A stretch of 64,000 nucleotides of DNA from Leishmania martiniquensis (Eukaryota > Euglenozoa > Kinetoplastea > Trypanosomatida > Trypanosomatidae). Position numbers and translations under genes: made by a program. The stretch is from NCBI RefSeq assembly GCF_017916325.1, contig NC_090157.1, forward strand, positions 651,968 to 715,967. Reading direction: 5' to 3'. This document shows, piece after piece, positions 52,176 through 61,460 of this stretch (positions are counted from its first letter, which is position 1; every line of letters begins with the position of its first letter). The notes under the pieces were generated by a model. It saw nothing but the letters and a program-made list of their open reading frames with translations, had not been told where the DNA came from and made no database searches.

Positions 52176-52937
52176 GACGCGTTCCTCTGGTGTCCTTCCC
52201 CTTTGCCTCTTTGTCGCTCAGCTTCCTTGCTGCTACTGCGCGCACCCACGTGCGCTCCTCCCTCCCCTACTCATCACCTGCCCACCTCGTCCCGCAAGCC
52301 ACATACGACAAGAGCCTTCGCCCCTGTCACATGCTGCCGCCCCCTCTGTCGTGCATGGCTGTGCCATACTTGTGCACGCCAGTATGCTGCTGTGTCGCCT
52401 CGCTCCCTTAGGCGTCGGCGCTCGTCAGCTCTGCCTCTTTGACCGGCACGATCTCTCCGGTGCATTGGCCGCAGCTGGGGCGCGGGCGCTGCCAGTATCC
52501 TCCCTTCGAAGCTCCTCGCATGCGTGCAGCGTCGTACCCACACCCACCCCTCTTTTTCCAGACCGCTCCGCAGTGTGCTGCGGTGAGCCACCCGCCACAC
52601 GCGCACACACGCTTGCACCTTCCCCTCGCACGAAGGAGGGATGCCGCATGCACGCGCGAATGGACGGGCAAAAAAAGGGAGAAGGGGGGAGACTGCCGGT
52701 GGTGAGGCGTTTTTCCTTTGCCGTTGCTGCCGTTTGATGTGTCCATTCTGTTACACCAAATAAGCGAAGCATCGCTCAGCCTCTGGCCGTATTGCAGGCC
52801 CGACTCCACGATGCGAAGCAGTGATAGAGAAGCGTGAAGGGCAGTGCGCGACCCAGTCGTCTTGGCACAGTCTCTGCCCTCCCATTCTGCCGGCTCCCCT
52901 TCTGTTGGTCGCCGCGTTGTGCATCCCTCTGGGCTAG
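52176..52937 (+). other. Intergenic/UTR
   Basis: Pyrimidine-rich leader/3' UTR DNA. Ends with a pyrimidine-rich stretch (52872-52930) and CTAG whose AG (52936-52937) directly precedes the ATG of the interrupted gene. Confidence 0.55.
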
Positions 52938-53510
52938 ATGGCGGCTACCAACGCCAGTAGGGAGTACGAGCCAAGTGACACACGCTTGATTCACGCCGAC
53001 ACCTTCCCTATCTTGTGTGTGATACGCACCTGCTCACCATCGCGGGTCACGCTGAAGCTCCGCCATTCAGTGCCTGGCAATTGCAACTGGTGATGCCCCG
53101 TCGTTCTGCCCTCCTCCCCTGTTACGTCGCAGGCGCATACCCCAGTGCTACACGCCAGAGATGGTTCGGCATTTGGCAGGGGGCTGGTAGAGGTGGGCGC
53201 TGCTTCAGCTATCCCCAAGAGAGAACGATTCTACCGCACTCCTGCAACGCCACGCTGCGGTGCCCTCTGCCATGTGGACCACCAGCGCAGGCAGCGAACC
53301 AATTCTGCTTCATCTCCCTCCTTCAGCCCGTCTCCCGCTGCACACGAATCCCTCCGCCTCCCACTCTTTGTTGGGCCCCGCGACTGCACGCGACTACCTC
53401 GAACGCAGCACAGACACCTGTGTGGCGGGGCTCCACACGCTCCATTTCGAAGGCCGGCACTTCGTCATCATTGTGTCATGTCTCACACTTCCTTGTCTCC
53501 TACTCCCTGA
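52938..53510 (+). pseudogene. Interrupted small gene of unknown family
   Basis: From ATG 52938 the frame reads MAATNASREYEPSDTRLIHA... with strong GC-ending third positions, then meets TGA at 53091-53093 after ...LRHSVPGNCNW. The same frame stays open and coding-like afterwards (GRGLVEVGAASAIPKRERFY) to about 53330. Further on, coding quality moves to the +1 frame (LLGPATARDYLERSTDTCVA, LHTLHFEGRHFVIIVS). One stop plus one shift is what a decaying gene, or an assembly with indel errors, would show. A pyrimidine-rich stretch and AG immediately before the ATG support a former or real start. No family is recognised. Confidence 0.4.
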
Positions 53511-53522
53511 CCCCCCTTCCCC

Positions 53523-55373
53523 ATGCTGTACGGCCCCCCTTGCCACGAGCAAGGCTTCTTGGATTCCATACTCGATCAACTCACGGTGAATCCGTACATC
53601 GACCTCCCGACGGTGCTCGAGCGTGTCGAGCTGGCCCAGACGGCAGAATCAAATGTGGAGCAAATGAAGCAGCGCAGGGCGGAGCAGGCGGAGGAACACG
53701 CGGCCCGCCTGCGGGCCGAATGGGCGTCCATTACAAGTCATCAGAGCACTGTGTCGAGAACTGATCTGGAGGGCGCCGCAGCAATAGAGGGACTCACTGG
53801 TAGATCGTCGGCATTTTTGGAAAGCCTCGTTTATGCCACAGTTTGCGAGATGACATCGCTGCAAGGCGCCTCAAACATGTGGGGACGGTTTCCTTCAGGT
53901 GAATCGACAAAGCTTGCTGCGGAGGCGCTGTCACCTCTAACCTCGACCCTCTCCTGCTCGCACCTCAACGATGATGATGTGGCGCGTTTGCTGCGCAGCG
54001 CGTACGTCCGCCTACTTCCGCATATCCTCGCTGTGGCGGCTCCTATGGCTACCGGCTACACGACAACCTTATCCCTGACCACCCCTGCCACGGCCGTAGC
54101 ACCGACAGTATGTGGCGGGCCGGAGGCAGTGCTGCCATGGTATGCGGTGTACGCCGCCGACACCACCGTCCGTGGCTTACTTTCCCCGTTCATGAGCTCT
54201 GTTGTGGGACCGCTGGAGAAGGAGCTGCGCTTCCACTTTCGCGCGGGATGCGACACGGCGGTCGTGCACGAGCCTCAACACTTCTTTTCTTTTCTGACGG
54301 AGTGCTTCCAGCGGCAGCAGCGTATGGCGGCGGAGCAGTGGGCAACGTCGAGGCTCCAAGACAGGGAAGGAGAAGCTGCCCTCCGTCTTGTAGCGTCCCT
54401 GAGTCAGTTGGTTCTGAGCGCCACTGCAGTGGTGGTCTTCCGAGAGTGCTACGGCTGGCCGCCTTACGCAGCGCTGCTGCGCCACAAGGACTACGTTGTG
54501 GTCACTGTGAACGCCGTGCTGGATTTTGTAGCATCTGCGGAGGGGCGCCTGTGCAGAGAGGCGGCGCAGCTGCTGGTGGAGCACCTGCTGGCGGAGGAAG
54601 TGCTCCAGCTGTATGCTCAATGTGCGGCGGATATGGCGGTGGCGGCACTGCACGATGGTACGGCGCGGCTGTGGAGGCGATCTTTCCTCGGGAAAGGGGC
54701 GGGCGGCGCGATCTCCCCGCTGTACACCAGCAGCTTGCACCTTGTACGCTCGCTCGAGGCCTTCCAGCGGCGTCTTCTCAATTCGCTGCTGCTTCTTCAC
54801 GGCTCGTGGGCAGGACTGGTGTGGCGCCGAAGTGTGGAGCCGGCCCTTTCAATGTTCAGCGGCATTGTGGAGAAGCAGGCGCTACCTGCTATGGCGGACG
54901 CAGCCGTGGCCTCCTGGGAATCTGTCCTCACCCTTCTGTGGTACGTGGGGAGCGTGCAGGTTGTGACGGCGGCCGCAGAGGACTGGCTCGGGATGCTGCG
55001 GGAGAGCTGCGCCGCCATGGACGGCACCGCCTCCTTAGCTCCCTCCCTTTGCAACTCGGAGCCACTTGACGCATTGATGCTGCTTCGCGATCGGCTTGCT
55101 CGCCACTCAGCGGAGCAAGCTCAGCACCTCACTCGGCAGCTATGCACGCACCAGCCAGGGGATGCTGCGCAGGCTGCACGGCTGCTGCACGGTGCCGAGG
55201 AGCTCCTCAAGCGCATGGAGGCACTGCCCGATGGTACCTCGACTCGGTACGTTGTGCAGGGCGTGATGCAAGGCGTCCTGCAGGGATACCTTTCGCCCGA
55301 GGACAAGGCTGAGCTGCTGTCGTACGTAAAGCGCTGTGGGCTCTCGCGCTTTGCTCACCTCCTGACCTCGTGA
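53523..55373 (+). CDS. RINT1/TIP20-like ER tethering protein
   Basis: 616 residues, almost entirely helical. An N-terminal coiled coil (VEQMKQRRAEQAEEHAARLR, about residues 45-65) is followed by a long helical body. The stretch PLEKELRFHFRAGCDT (from residue 230), then EPQHFFSFLTECFQ, resembles the family hallmark in which PLEKRF-YHF is followed by a KPEW-type motif. RINT1 (TIP20 in yeast) is part of the NRZ/Dsl1 complex that captures Golgi-derived COPI vesicles at the ER. The C-terminus (LSPEDKAELLSYVKRCGLSR) also fits a helical bundle end. The start is uncertain: a strong pyrimidine tract (53478-53522) is followed by its first AG only at about 53549, inside the ORF, in which case ATG 53664 would be used. 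Confidence 0.5.
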   Translation: MLYGPPCHEQGFLDSILDQLTVNPYIDLPTVLERVELAQTAESNVEQMKQRRAEQAEEHAARLRAEWASITSHQSTVSRTDLEGAAAIEGLTGRSSAFLESLVYATVCEMTSLQGASNMWGRFPSGESTKLAAEALSPLTSTLSCSHLNDDDVARLLRSAYVRLLPHILAVAAPMATGYTTTLSLTTPATAVAPTVCGGPEAVLPWYAVYAADTTVRGLLSPFMSSVVGPLEKELRFHFRAGCDTAVVHEPQHFFSFLTECFQRQQRMAAEQWATSRLQDREGEAALRLVASLSQLVLSATAVVVFRECYGWPPYAALLRHKDYVVVTVNAVLDFVASAEGRLCREAAQLLVEHLLAEEVLQLYAQCAADMAVAALHDGTARLWRRSFLGKGAGGAISPLYTSSLHLVRSLEAFQRRLLNSLLLLHGSWAGLVWRRSVEPALSMFSGIVEKQALPAMADAAVASWESVLTLLWYVGSVQVVTAAAEDWLGMLRESCAAMDGTASLAPSLCNSEPLDALMLLRDRLARHSAEQAQHLTRQLCTHQPGDAAQAARLLHGAEELLKRMEALPDGTSTRYVVQGVMQGVLQGYLSPEDKAELLSYVKRCGLSRFAHLLTS

Positions 55374-55569
55374 GTCGTCTGCTGCGGCACGTGAGGAGGG
55401 GTAGAGGCGTCGTGGAGGACTCATTGGGGTCCCCGTCATCGCCTCTTCGCTTCGCCTTTACGTGTGCCGGCCGCACAACACTGTACACTGCACTTCGCTC
55501 GCATCGCGATCGCGCTATTGCTGATTCGACTTCCACACGAGACTGGGCAGAGCCGACGTAGCGATAAGC

Positions 55570-55830
55570 GGAGCTTTACGGATCGTGTGTGTGGAAGTAC
55601 GTATCAGCGCTGCCCTTAGTGGAGTGCTGCAGCACGATGACTCAGCGGTGGTGTGCATCGACGACCACGGTTCTAATTAAGGGTGATGCGGCTCTTGGGG
55701 GCATCGGAGGCGGTAGGGGCGCCACTGGATGTGCCGGTGCCTTGCACAAGCTCGAGTTCGCACTGGAATGGAAAGGACATAGGGAGGACAGATGTGGCGG
55801 CATGGAGACTGGCGCCTCCCCCTCCCCCTT
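55570..55830 (+). pseudogene. Frame-broken fragment, Aha1-N-like look
   Basis: Frame A reads SGALRIVCVEVRISAALSGV then SAVVCIDDHGS and stops (TAA 55677-55679). Frame B, shifted, reads KGDAALGGIGG then ALHKLEFALEWKGHRED. The K-G-D-A...KLEFALEWKG pattern resembles the N-terminal domain of Aha1, the Hsp90 co-chaperone. The likeness is short and by eye, so this may be chance. Confidence 0.2.
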
Positions 55831-56180
55831 CTTCCTTCTCCATCCTCCTTTCCGTTACCCTCCAGCTCATCACGGGCCACGTATCACCGTGCTTGTAAGG
55901 GCGTATCTTGAGGTGCCGGGTCGGCGGCTGTGAAGTAACGGTACCTTCTTGGCGGCTACCTCGGCCATATCTCGGCCACTGTTTTCAATCGAATCCCTCA
56001 GCGAACACCGATCGCCTCTTCCTCGGATGCTTTCGCGGTTATGTTCCGCACCCTTGCTGCCTCCGCTAGCAGTGTACGAAAACATTTAGCGAACGTCCAG
56101 CGTCGTGCGTGCTCGCGGTTACTCCCCCGCTTCGTACTCTTAGAAACGACGCACGCGAGGGGCGAAGCCGTTTGAGCCGT

Positions 56181-56585
56181 ATGGGTCGCGCGCACGCCGG
56201 CTCCGCGGCCTCGACACTTCTGCCTTCCTCCGCTGCCTGCCTCGGCTGCCGGCAGTGCGGTGTCTTCATCTTTCCTTTGGCGCCCATGGGGATGCCCTTC
56301 GACGCGCTCAGGCCTTGCAGATGCTTCCGCTTCGTCAGCTGTGCATCTATGCCTGACTGGCAGAAGTTCGGAGCGCCTGCTGTGCCGCTGCGCTGCAACT
56401 GCGGTAGAGAGGTGGATATGGGCGACACCGCTGCCTTCACCACCTTCCCCGCCATTGTGGTCGTGGCCGCGTTCAAACTGCTCGTCCTGAGCATCTTGGA
56501 CGACTTCAAGAAGACGTTTGGGGTGCTCTCTCTCTCTCGCCGGCGTGGCAGCTTCTTACGTTGCTCTGCTCTTCAATCGGTGTAG
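56181..56585 (+). CDS. Possible small Cys-rich protein
   Basis: 134 codons from the only ATG (56181). About four fifths of third positions are G or C, as in the certain genes. The product has clustered cysteines (CLGCRQCG, then LRPCRCFRFVSC, then LRCNCG), which could bind zinc, followed by a hydrophobic segment FTTFPAIVVVAAFKLLVLSI that could cross a membrane. No family is recognised. An overlapping antisense frame (56066-56509) also has good third positions, so the bias alone does not settle it; the polycistronic direction favours the + strand. Confidence 0.35.
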   Translation: MGRAHAGSAASTLLPSSAACLGCRQCGVFIFPLAPMGMPFDALRPCRCFRFVSCASMPDWQKFGAPAVPLRCNCGREVDMGDTAAFTTFPAIVVVAAFKLLVLSILDDFKKTFGVLSLSRRRGSFLRCSALQSV

Positions 56586-57916
56586 CGAGTGCGTACAACC
56601 AGGGGACGCGTGCCGCACTGCCTCATGGAGGCGCCAACGACAGCCATGACTAGGCTGCGTCGCCCAGATTCATTTTGACGACGTGGACGTTCGAGCTGTT
56701 TGCGACTTTAGGCTTCCGCTTCCTCCCGATGTGGACACGCCGAAAGCGAAAGGACGGGAAGGCGTGCTGATGGTTCATCACGGGGCGAAGGAGGCTGTCG
56801 GGGAGAGTCGACACGGCAGCGACTTATCCCACCCGCCCCGCGGCGCCGCTGATGGTGGCATTCTCTATAGAAGAACGGCAATGACGCAGCTGCGACACAC
56901 ACACACACACACACAGCTGACCTCGAGTATGCCTGGAGTGAGCTCGTCGGCGCCTCTATGGGGTAATGCCATCCTTTTCTCGGTGTGAAAGCATGAGCTT
57001 AGGTTGAGCGCTCTCACACTCTTGGTGCCTCCGAATCCACCTGTCGACTTACGCCCGCGCCCCAGTCTTTCATTGGGCGTGGGTCCACTCTCTTCTTGCG
57101 GCATGCCGCGGCTTGGGCGCGCATGCTTCGGCGGCTGCTATTCACGTTGCGTCCTTTTTCTCCGACCACGGCGTCGCCGTCCGGTGCTTGGAGTAGGCAC
57201 CTGCGGCACAATCCGTTGCCTTTCGGCGCTATCTCGTACGATGCGCCGACTTCGCTGGGCTTGCCACAGAATGCAGCACCACCTCCTCGCCAAACCAGCT
57301 CGAACTCTCCACCCTTTCCATCTTTCTCACTCCCTCCCCCTCCACCAAGATGCCTACAAAAAAAAGTATGCCCATCCACCCCAGGCACGTCGATATGCCC
57401 GTTCTCGACCGCGTGCAGGCGTGAACGGCGACCCTCTCCTGCGCTCGTCGGCAGCCACGCCCTCTGAGTGAGGCCCGTGCGTCTCCGCCAATTCGCATGG
57501 CAAAGCGGCTGTGCGAAGTTTCCATCCCTGTTGTGCTTCGTGCAAGGAAAACGGGCAATGCTTTCTGCCCGTACCGCAGCGCCGTACGCCTTCTCAGCTG
57601 CTGCTTTTATTGGTGCGAATGTGGTACGTTGCGCCGCCGGGGCTTGTGCGCCTCCTCCTTCGCCGTTTCCCTTTCCGCTGCACTCTCTATGCCCTCCACC
57701 GTCACCCCCCCTCCTTCGCCGTCGTGCCGCGCACAGCTCAGCCACAAATATTCTTCTCGTTTGTCGTTTTCCCTTGTTGGTGTGGGTACGTGTGCGGCGA
57801 GAGTTGTCGCGTGCGCCGCCGTGCGAGCCCTGCAAGCTTTACGCAGAATCCCTACCCGCCCATTCACTTCCAGCGCTCAGAACCGCGCGCAGGAAAGGGA
57901 AGGGTGAGACTGTTCG

Positions 57917-57936
57917 CCATTTTTGCACTTTTGCAG
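57917..57936 (+). promoter_or_regulatory. Probable spliced-leader acceptor
   Basis: CCATTTTTGCACTTTTGCAG with AG at 57935-57936, 110 bases before the ATG at 58047. Confidence 0.5.
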
Positions 57937-58046
57937 ATCGGCAGGGCGAGTGTTTCGTCGCATCTGATGGACGCCTTTCAACTCAGTTCCTCCCCCCCTT
58001 CCAATGCGGATGATGACTGTTTGGTGAGTTTCCCTCGACGACGCTG

Positions 58047-60803
58047 ATGCGCCTACCTGACGCTCTGCTGCGTTCTAGACGGCCTCTCGTGAAACCCAGA
58101 AGCCTTTCACAGCTGCAGGGACGCTCCGTAGAACGCGTGAACAGCGGCGGCTCGTCTCTGTGTAGTCGGGAGTTGACGGACTACACACGGGTGCCTGTGA
58201 ATTTCAGCTCCTCCACGGACAGTATGACCTGCGATGACCCTTTACAAGTGCCGTTTCGGGCTCTGCTACTCGGGTACGCCACCCACCCTGCATTGCTTTC
58301 TCTCTCGACAGGCCACGCACTGCTGTTCCAGGCGGGCTCTGCGAGCGCCGACCTGCTGCAGCAGCGCACAATATCGAACCCGTGCAGGGGCCGCTTAGCC
58401 GAGATTCAGCAACGGTCCGCCGATGCCATTTGGCGCCTCGTTTGCTTTTATCAATCAAATGCGCAGCGGGTGCTCGACCTCCCCTTGAGGGACCGCGAGC
58501 TCCTCGACGACATGCGGCTGATGCGCCTCGTCACCTCCGTGAGTCCCTGCGCTGGTTTGTGGGTATCCCAGCACATGGCTCGCGGTCGTGCATTGCCGTC
58601 AGAGGTGACGTACACACTGCTTTCGACTCCATCCACAGCAGACATCCTTCGCGCCATTCTCGTCGCTACCCTCCGCACACGTGCGACCGCTGTCGACGCA
58701 CAGCACTTCCAGCGGTGTGCGCACGCTCTGCTCAGCAACGACAACTTCTTCAGCGAGCGAACCTTTGCGTCCATGCATCATCTCCTTCACGACGTCTTGC
58801 TGCCGTCGCTGCGCTGTGCGTCTGCCCGCGGCGACGCCTTCGACTTTGTCGCCGTGCGCTGGACGACTCTGATGAACAAGTGGTCCCGTGTGTACGCAAG
58901 GTCTGGACGAGGCTTTGAGCTGTACGAGTGCTTGGAGGCGCTCCTGCAAGCAGTGCCTGCGGCCGAGACGAAGCTGCCTGCCTCGTTCTACGTGCGACTT
59001 CTCGGCGCAGTCCTCGACGCAGCAGCGGCAGACAGGACGCAGCGAAGCCACATGCTGGGTTGGCAGCGAATGAAGACGGTGGCCAGCGACGCTCTCCGCC
59101 TTTTTGGGCGCAACCCGGACGATCTGCGCGCTGTTTGGGTGCTACTTCTCAAAGGAGCCCTGACACTCCCGCCCGCACAGGAGGATCATCAGCGCCTTCT
59201 CGAAGCCTATCACCTGTGCGCGCAGCGCGGCCATCTCATGGCAGTGAACCGGCCAGGCTTCCTGCAAGTCATCCGACGTGTTGCTGCCGCCGTGGGCGCG
59301 CTTCCTCTTCCTTCGGTTACGCAGCTGGTGGGCGGCTTCTGCGCCTTCATACTCGAGCAGACTTCCGTGAGCTTTCTGTGGCTGCTGGATGGGGTTGGCA
59401 CGGTGCTGACGGAGCTGTGGCAGCATCACGGAGTAGACGCTCGGGGGCAAGCGGAGCAGCTACTGCGCGCCATGACGACGGTGCTACACGAGCGGCACGT
59501 GACCGGGATCGAGTTGCAGAGCAATCCCGTCATTGCTCGTGCTTTGCACAACTTTCGAGTGGGCGGCGCCGCCGCATACTGGTGGACATGCGGGTGCGGG
59601 GAGGCAAACCCTTGCAGCTCCATGCGCTGCACATCGTGCCTGCGCAAGTCCGCCTCGTCGTGGGTTTGCACAAAGTGCCACGCCACGCACACGGCGCCAT
59701 GCAAAGCGCAGAATTGCTCGTGCGAATTCCCCAACCCCCGCCTGACCGCCGCCGTCAACGCCAAGGTTTCTGTCTGTGACACCTGCGGGCTCGTCATGGA
59801 CGCGGGTAGTATCTGCGCCCGATGCAACCAGCAGCGCCAGGAGAGCGAGAGAGCAGTGGAGTGCGCTTGCTGCCACGGCATATACAAAGGCAATGAGATG
59901 CACTGCCCTCAGTGCTTTACACTGAACCCGGACAAGCAGCTGTATCTGTGGCACTGCGTGGACTGCGACGACTTCAACTACTCCATTTGGTCGTCGTGCC
60001 GCTTCTGCAAAGCCCCAAGGCGGGCTGGCGCACTGCGCATGTCGTTTGTGCCGTGGAAATGCGGCTGCGGCACCCTGAGCCACCCTTGCCGCCTCACCTG
60101 CGGGGGGTGCGGCACCGGAGCACGTCACCACGCATACACATGTGCCGGTTGCAACGCCCGCGTCTCTCTCCGCTCACTGCGTCGCAGCTCTCTCACCGTG
60201 GATGGCAAGGCGCTTTCTCTGCACCTTTGCCCGAGGTGCCGCTGCCCCCACCCACGCGATGATCTCGTGCTGCGCTCGCCGTCCTTTTCCCGCCACTGCA
60301 TGCGGTGCGCGCACACAGTGAAGCCATCGAAGATGTCTGCGAGCGGATTTTTCTTCCACTGTGACACAGTGCAGCGGGTGAACGAACACTGCGTGTTCTG
60401 CTGCACCCACTGCCACAGCACAGAGCTGCAGACAGGGTACCACTGCCGCCAGTGCCTTTTCCCTCGCCCAGAAGTCGAGGCGCTGCTGTGCGACGAGGAG
60501 GCCAGCGTCGCGCCGCTCACCCACATCTGGCGTTGCCTTCACGAGACAGACGACGGTGCACTATGTGGACAATGGAACTACAGCTGGAGCACGCACTGCC
60601 TTGCTTGCGGGAGGGGGCGCCCCGACTCGTCCTCCGAATGCCGTGCCAAGGCGCAGATGTGGGCTTGTGAGACGTGCGGGAAGCCGAATCGACCCATCGA
60701 CGTTCTTTTTTGCCCGCACTGTGAGACAGGGCTTCAGCCTGTGTTGGCATGCACCACGTGCGGACTACCGCACTTGTCCTACGCCTGCCGCAAGCATCTT
60801 TGA
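58047..60803 (+). CDS. Multi-zinc-finger (RanBP2-type) protein, probably mitochondrial
   Basis: 918 residues. The N-terminus (MRLPDALLRSRRPLVKPRSL...) is Arg/Ser/Leu-rich and nearly free of acidic residues, like a mitochondrial presequence. Residues about 60-500 are helical, possibly repeat-like. From residue 510 to the end there are about ten paired CxxC zinc knuckles. Several have the exact RanBP2-type layout W-x-C-x2-C-x3-N-x6-C-x2-C, for example WHCVDCDDFNYSIWSSCRFC and WACETCGKPNRPIDVLFCPH. RanBP2 fingers bind single-stranded RNA, and trypanosomatid mitochondria need many RNA-binding factors for editing, processing and ribosome assembly, so such a role is the best inference. This is the last intact gene before the telomere; its coding bias stays strong to the stop. 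Confidence 0.8.
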   Translation: MRLPDALLRSRRPLVKPRSLSQLQGRSVERVNSGGSSLCSRELTDYTRVPVNFSSSTDSMTCDDPLQVPFRALLLGYATHPALLSLSTGHALLFQAGSASADLLQQRTISNPCRGRLAEIQQRSADAIWRLVCFYQSNAQRVLDLPLRDRELLDDMRLMRLVTSVSPCAGLWVSQHMARGRALPSEVTYTLLSTPSTADILRAILVATLRTRATAVDAQHFQRCAHALLSNDNFFSERTFASMHHLLHDVLLPSLRCASARGDAFDFVAVRWTTLMNKWSRVYARSGRGFELYECLEALLQAVPAAETKLPASFYVRLLGAVLDAAAADRTQRSHMLGWQRMKTVASDALRLFGRNPDDLRAVWVLLLKGALTLPPAQEDHQRLLEAYHLCAQRGHLMAVNRPGFLQVIRRVAAAVGALPLPSVTQLVGGFCAFILEQTSVSFLWLLDGVGTVLTELWQHHGVDARGQAEQLLRAMTTVLHERHVTGIELQSNPVIARALHNFRVGGAAAYWWTCGCGEANPCSSMRCTSCLRKSASSWVCTKCHATHTAPCKAQNCSCEFPNPRLTAAVNAKVSVCDTCGLVMDAGSICARCNQQRQESERAVECACCHGIYKGNEMHCPQCFTLNPDKQLYLWHCVDCDDFNYSIWSSCRFCKAPRRAGALRMSFVPWKCGCGTLSHPCRLTCGGCGTGARHHAYTCAGCNARVSLRSLRRSSLTVDGKALSLHLCPRCRCPHPRDDLVLRSPSFSRHCMRCAHTVKPSKMSASGFFFHCDTVQRVNEHCVFCCTHCHSTELQTGYHCRQCLFPRPEVEALLCDEEASVAPLTHIWRCLHETDDGALCGQWNYSWSTHCLACGRGRPDSSSECRAKAQMWACETCGKPNRPIDVLFCPHCETGLQPVLACTTCGLPHLSYACRKHL

Positions 60804-61460
60804 GTCTGTACAGTCGCATACTCGCGGCAGCGCCTCTGTTCATCCATGCCCAATGTAGCTGAGAGCGTACCACCTGGCAAGACACAGCAGCAGCAAGGAG
60901 AGCGGATGTGCGTGCGCCTTCTCGGCCCTCCGCCGCAAGCGCCGGCCAGCGGCTGGTAGGCATGCTCAAGGGCCCACTTGCGTGCATGTGCCGCCATGAA
61001 TACGAATGCGCATGGCCACACTGTGCCTAGACACATGAGCAGCCACGCGTTGCGTGCCTGCTTCGTGCGGCAACAGGTTTTTTTTCCGTGCCTATACGTG
61101 GGTGCCCACAGCAGCACTCCTGCAGCGCACTGCGACGTGTGTGTGTGTCTGTGGCACACCCCACAGCATTCGGTCGATCCTGAACTTTTCGCATGCCTCC
61201 TCCCCACTCTACGCTTTCCTCTTACCTCCGCCCTCTGTCCACATCCTCCATCGCAGCCACATCGGCAACTTGGCGCCGCAGCCCCGTCAGCATATGCGCG
61301 CCATTCCTACACAGGGATGTGATTTTCGCATGCGCCCGTCTCTCTCTCTTTTTCCAGCCGAGGGCTTTGCCTCGTATGCATTCGACGCCCTAACTTTGAT
61401 CGCGTGAGTCGGCGTGTGTGCGTGTGTGCCACTCTCCACCCCTCCTTCTCTCATACCGCC
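60804..61460 (+). other. 3' UTR and start of subtelomeric region
   Basis: No gene is seen. It ends with a pyrimidine tract and AG (61341-61357) that would be the acceptor for the subtelomeric frame starting at 61461. Confidence 0.55.
61341..61357 (+). promoter_or_regulatory. Spliced-leader acceptor-like site
   Basis: TCTCTCTCTTTTTCCAG with AG at 61356-61357, 103 bases before ATG 61461. It suggests that a gene once started here. Confidence 0.45.

Larger units (their letters stand above)
55374..58046 (+). other. 2.7 kb gap with broken coding-like fragments
   Basis: Between the RINT1-like gene and the zinc-finger gene. It has coding-like pieces in different frames (about 55570-55810, 56181-56585, 56660-56860) with no continuous gene, a CA run (56896-56914), and pyrimidine-rich DNA from about 57300 on. 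A 273-codon antisense frame (57014-57835) runs against the transcription unit and is not called. Confidence 0.5.

Noticed and set aside
57014..57835. 273-codon minus-strand frame
   Set aside because: Runs against the polycistronic unit, no recognisable domain, and overlaps the pyrimidine leader of the zinc-finger gene.
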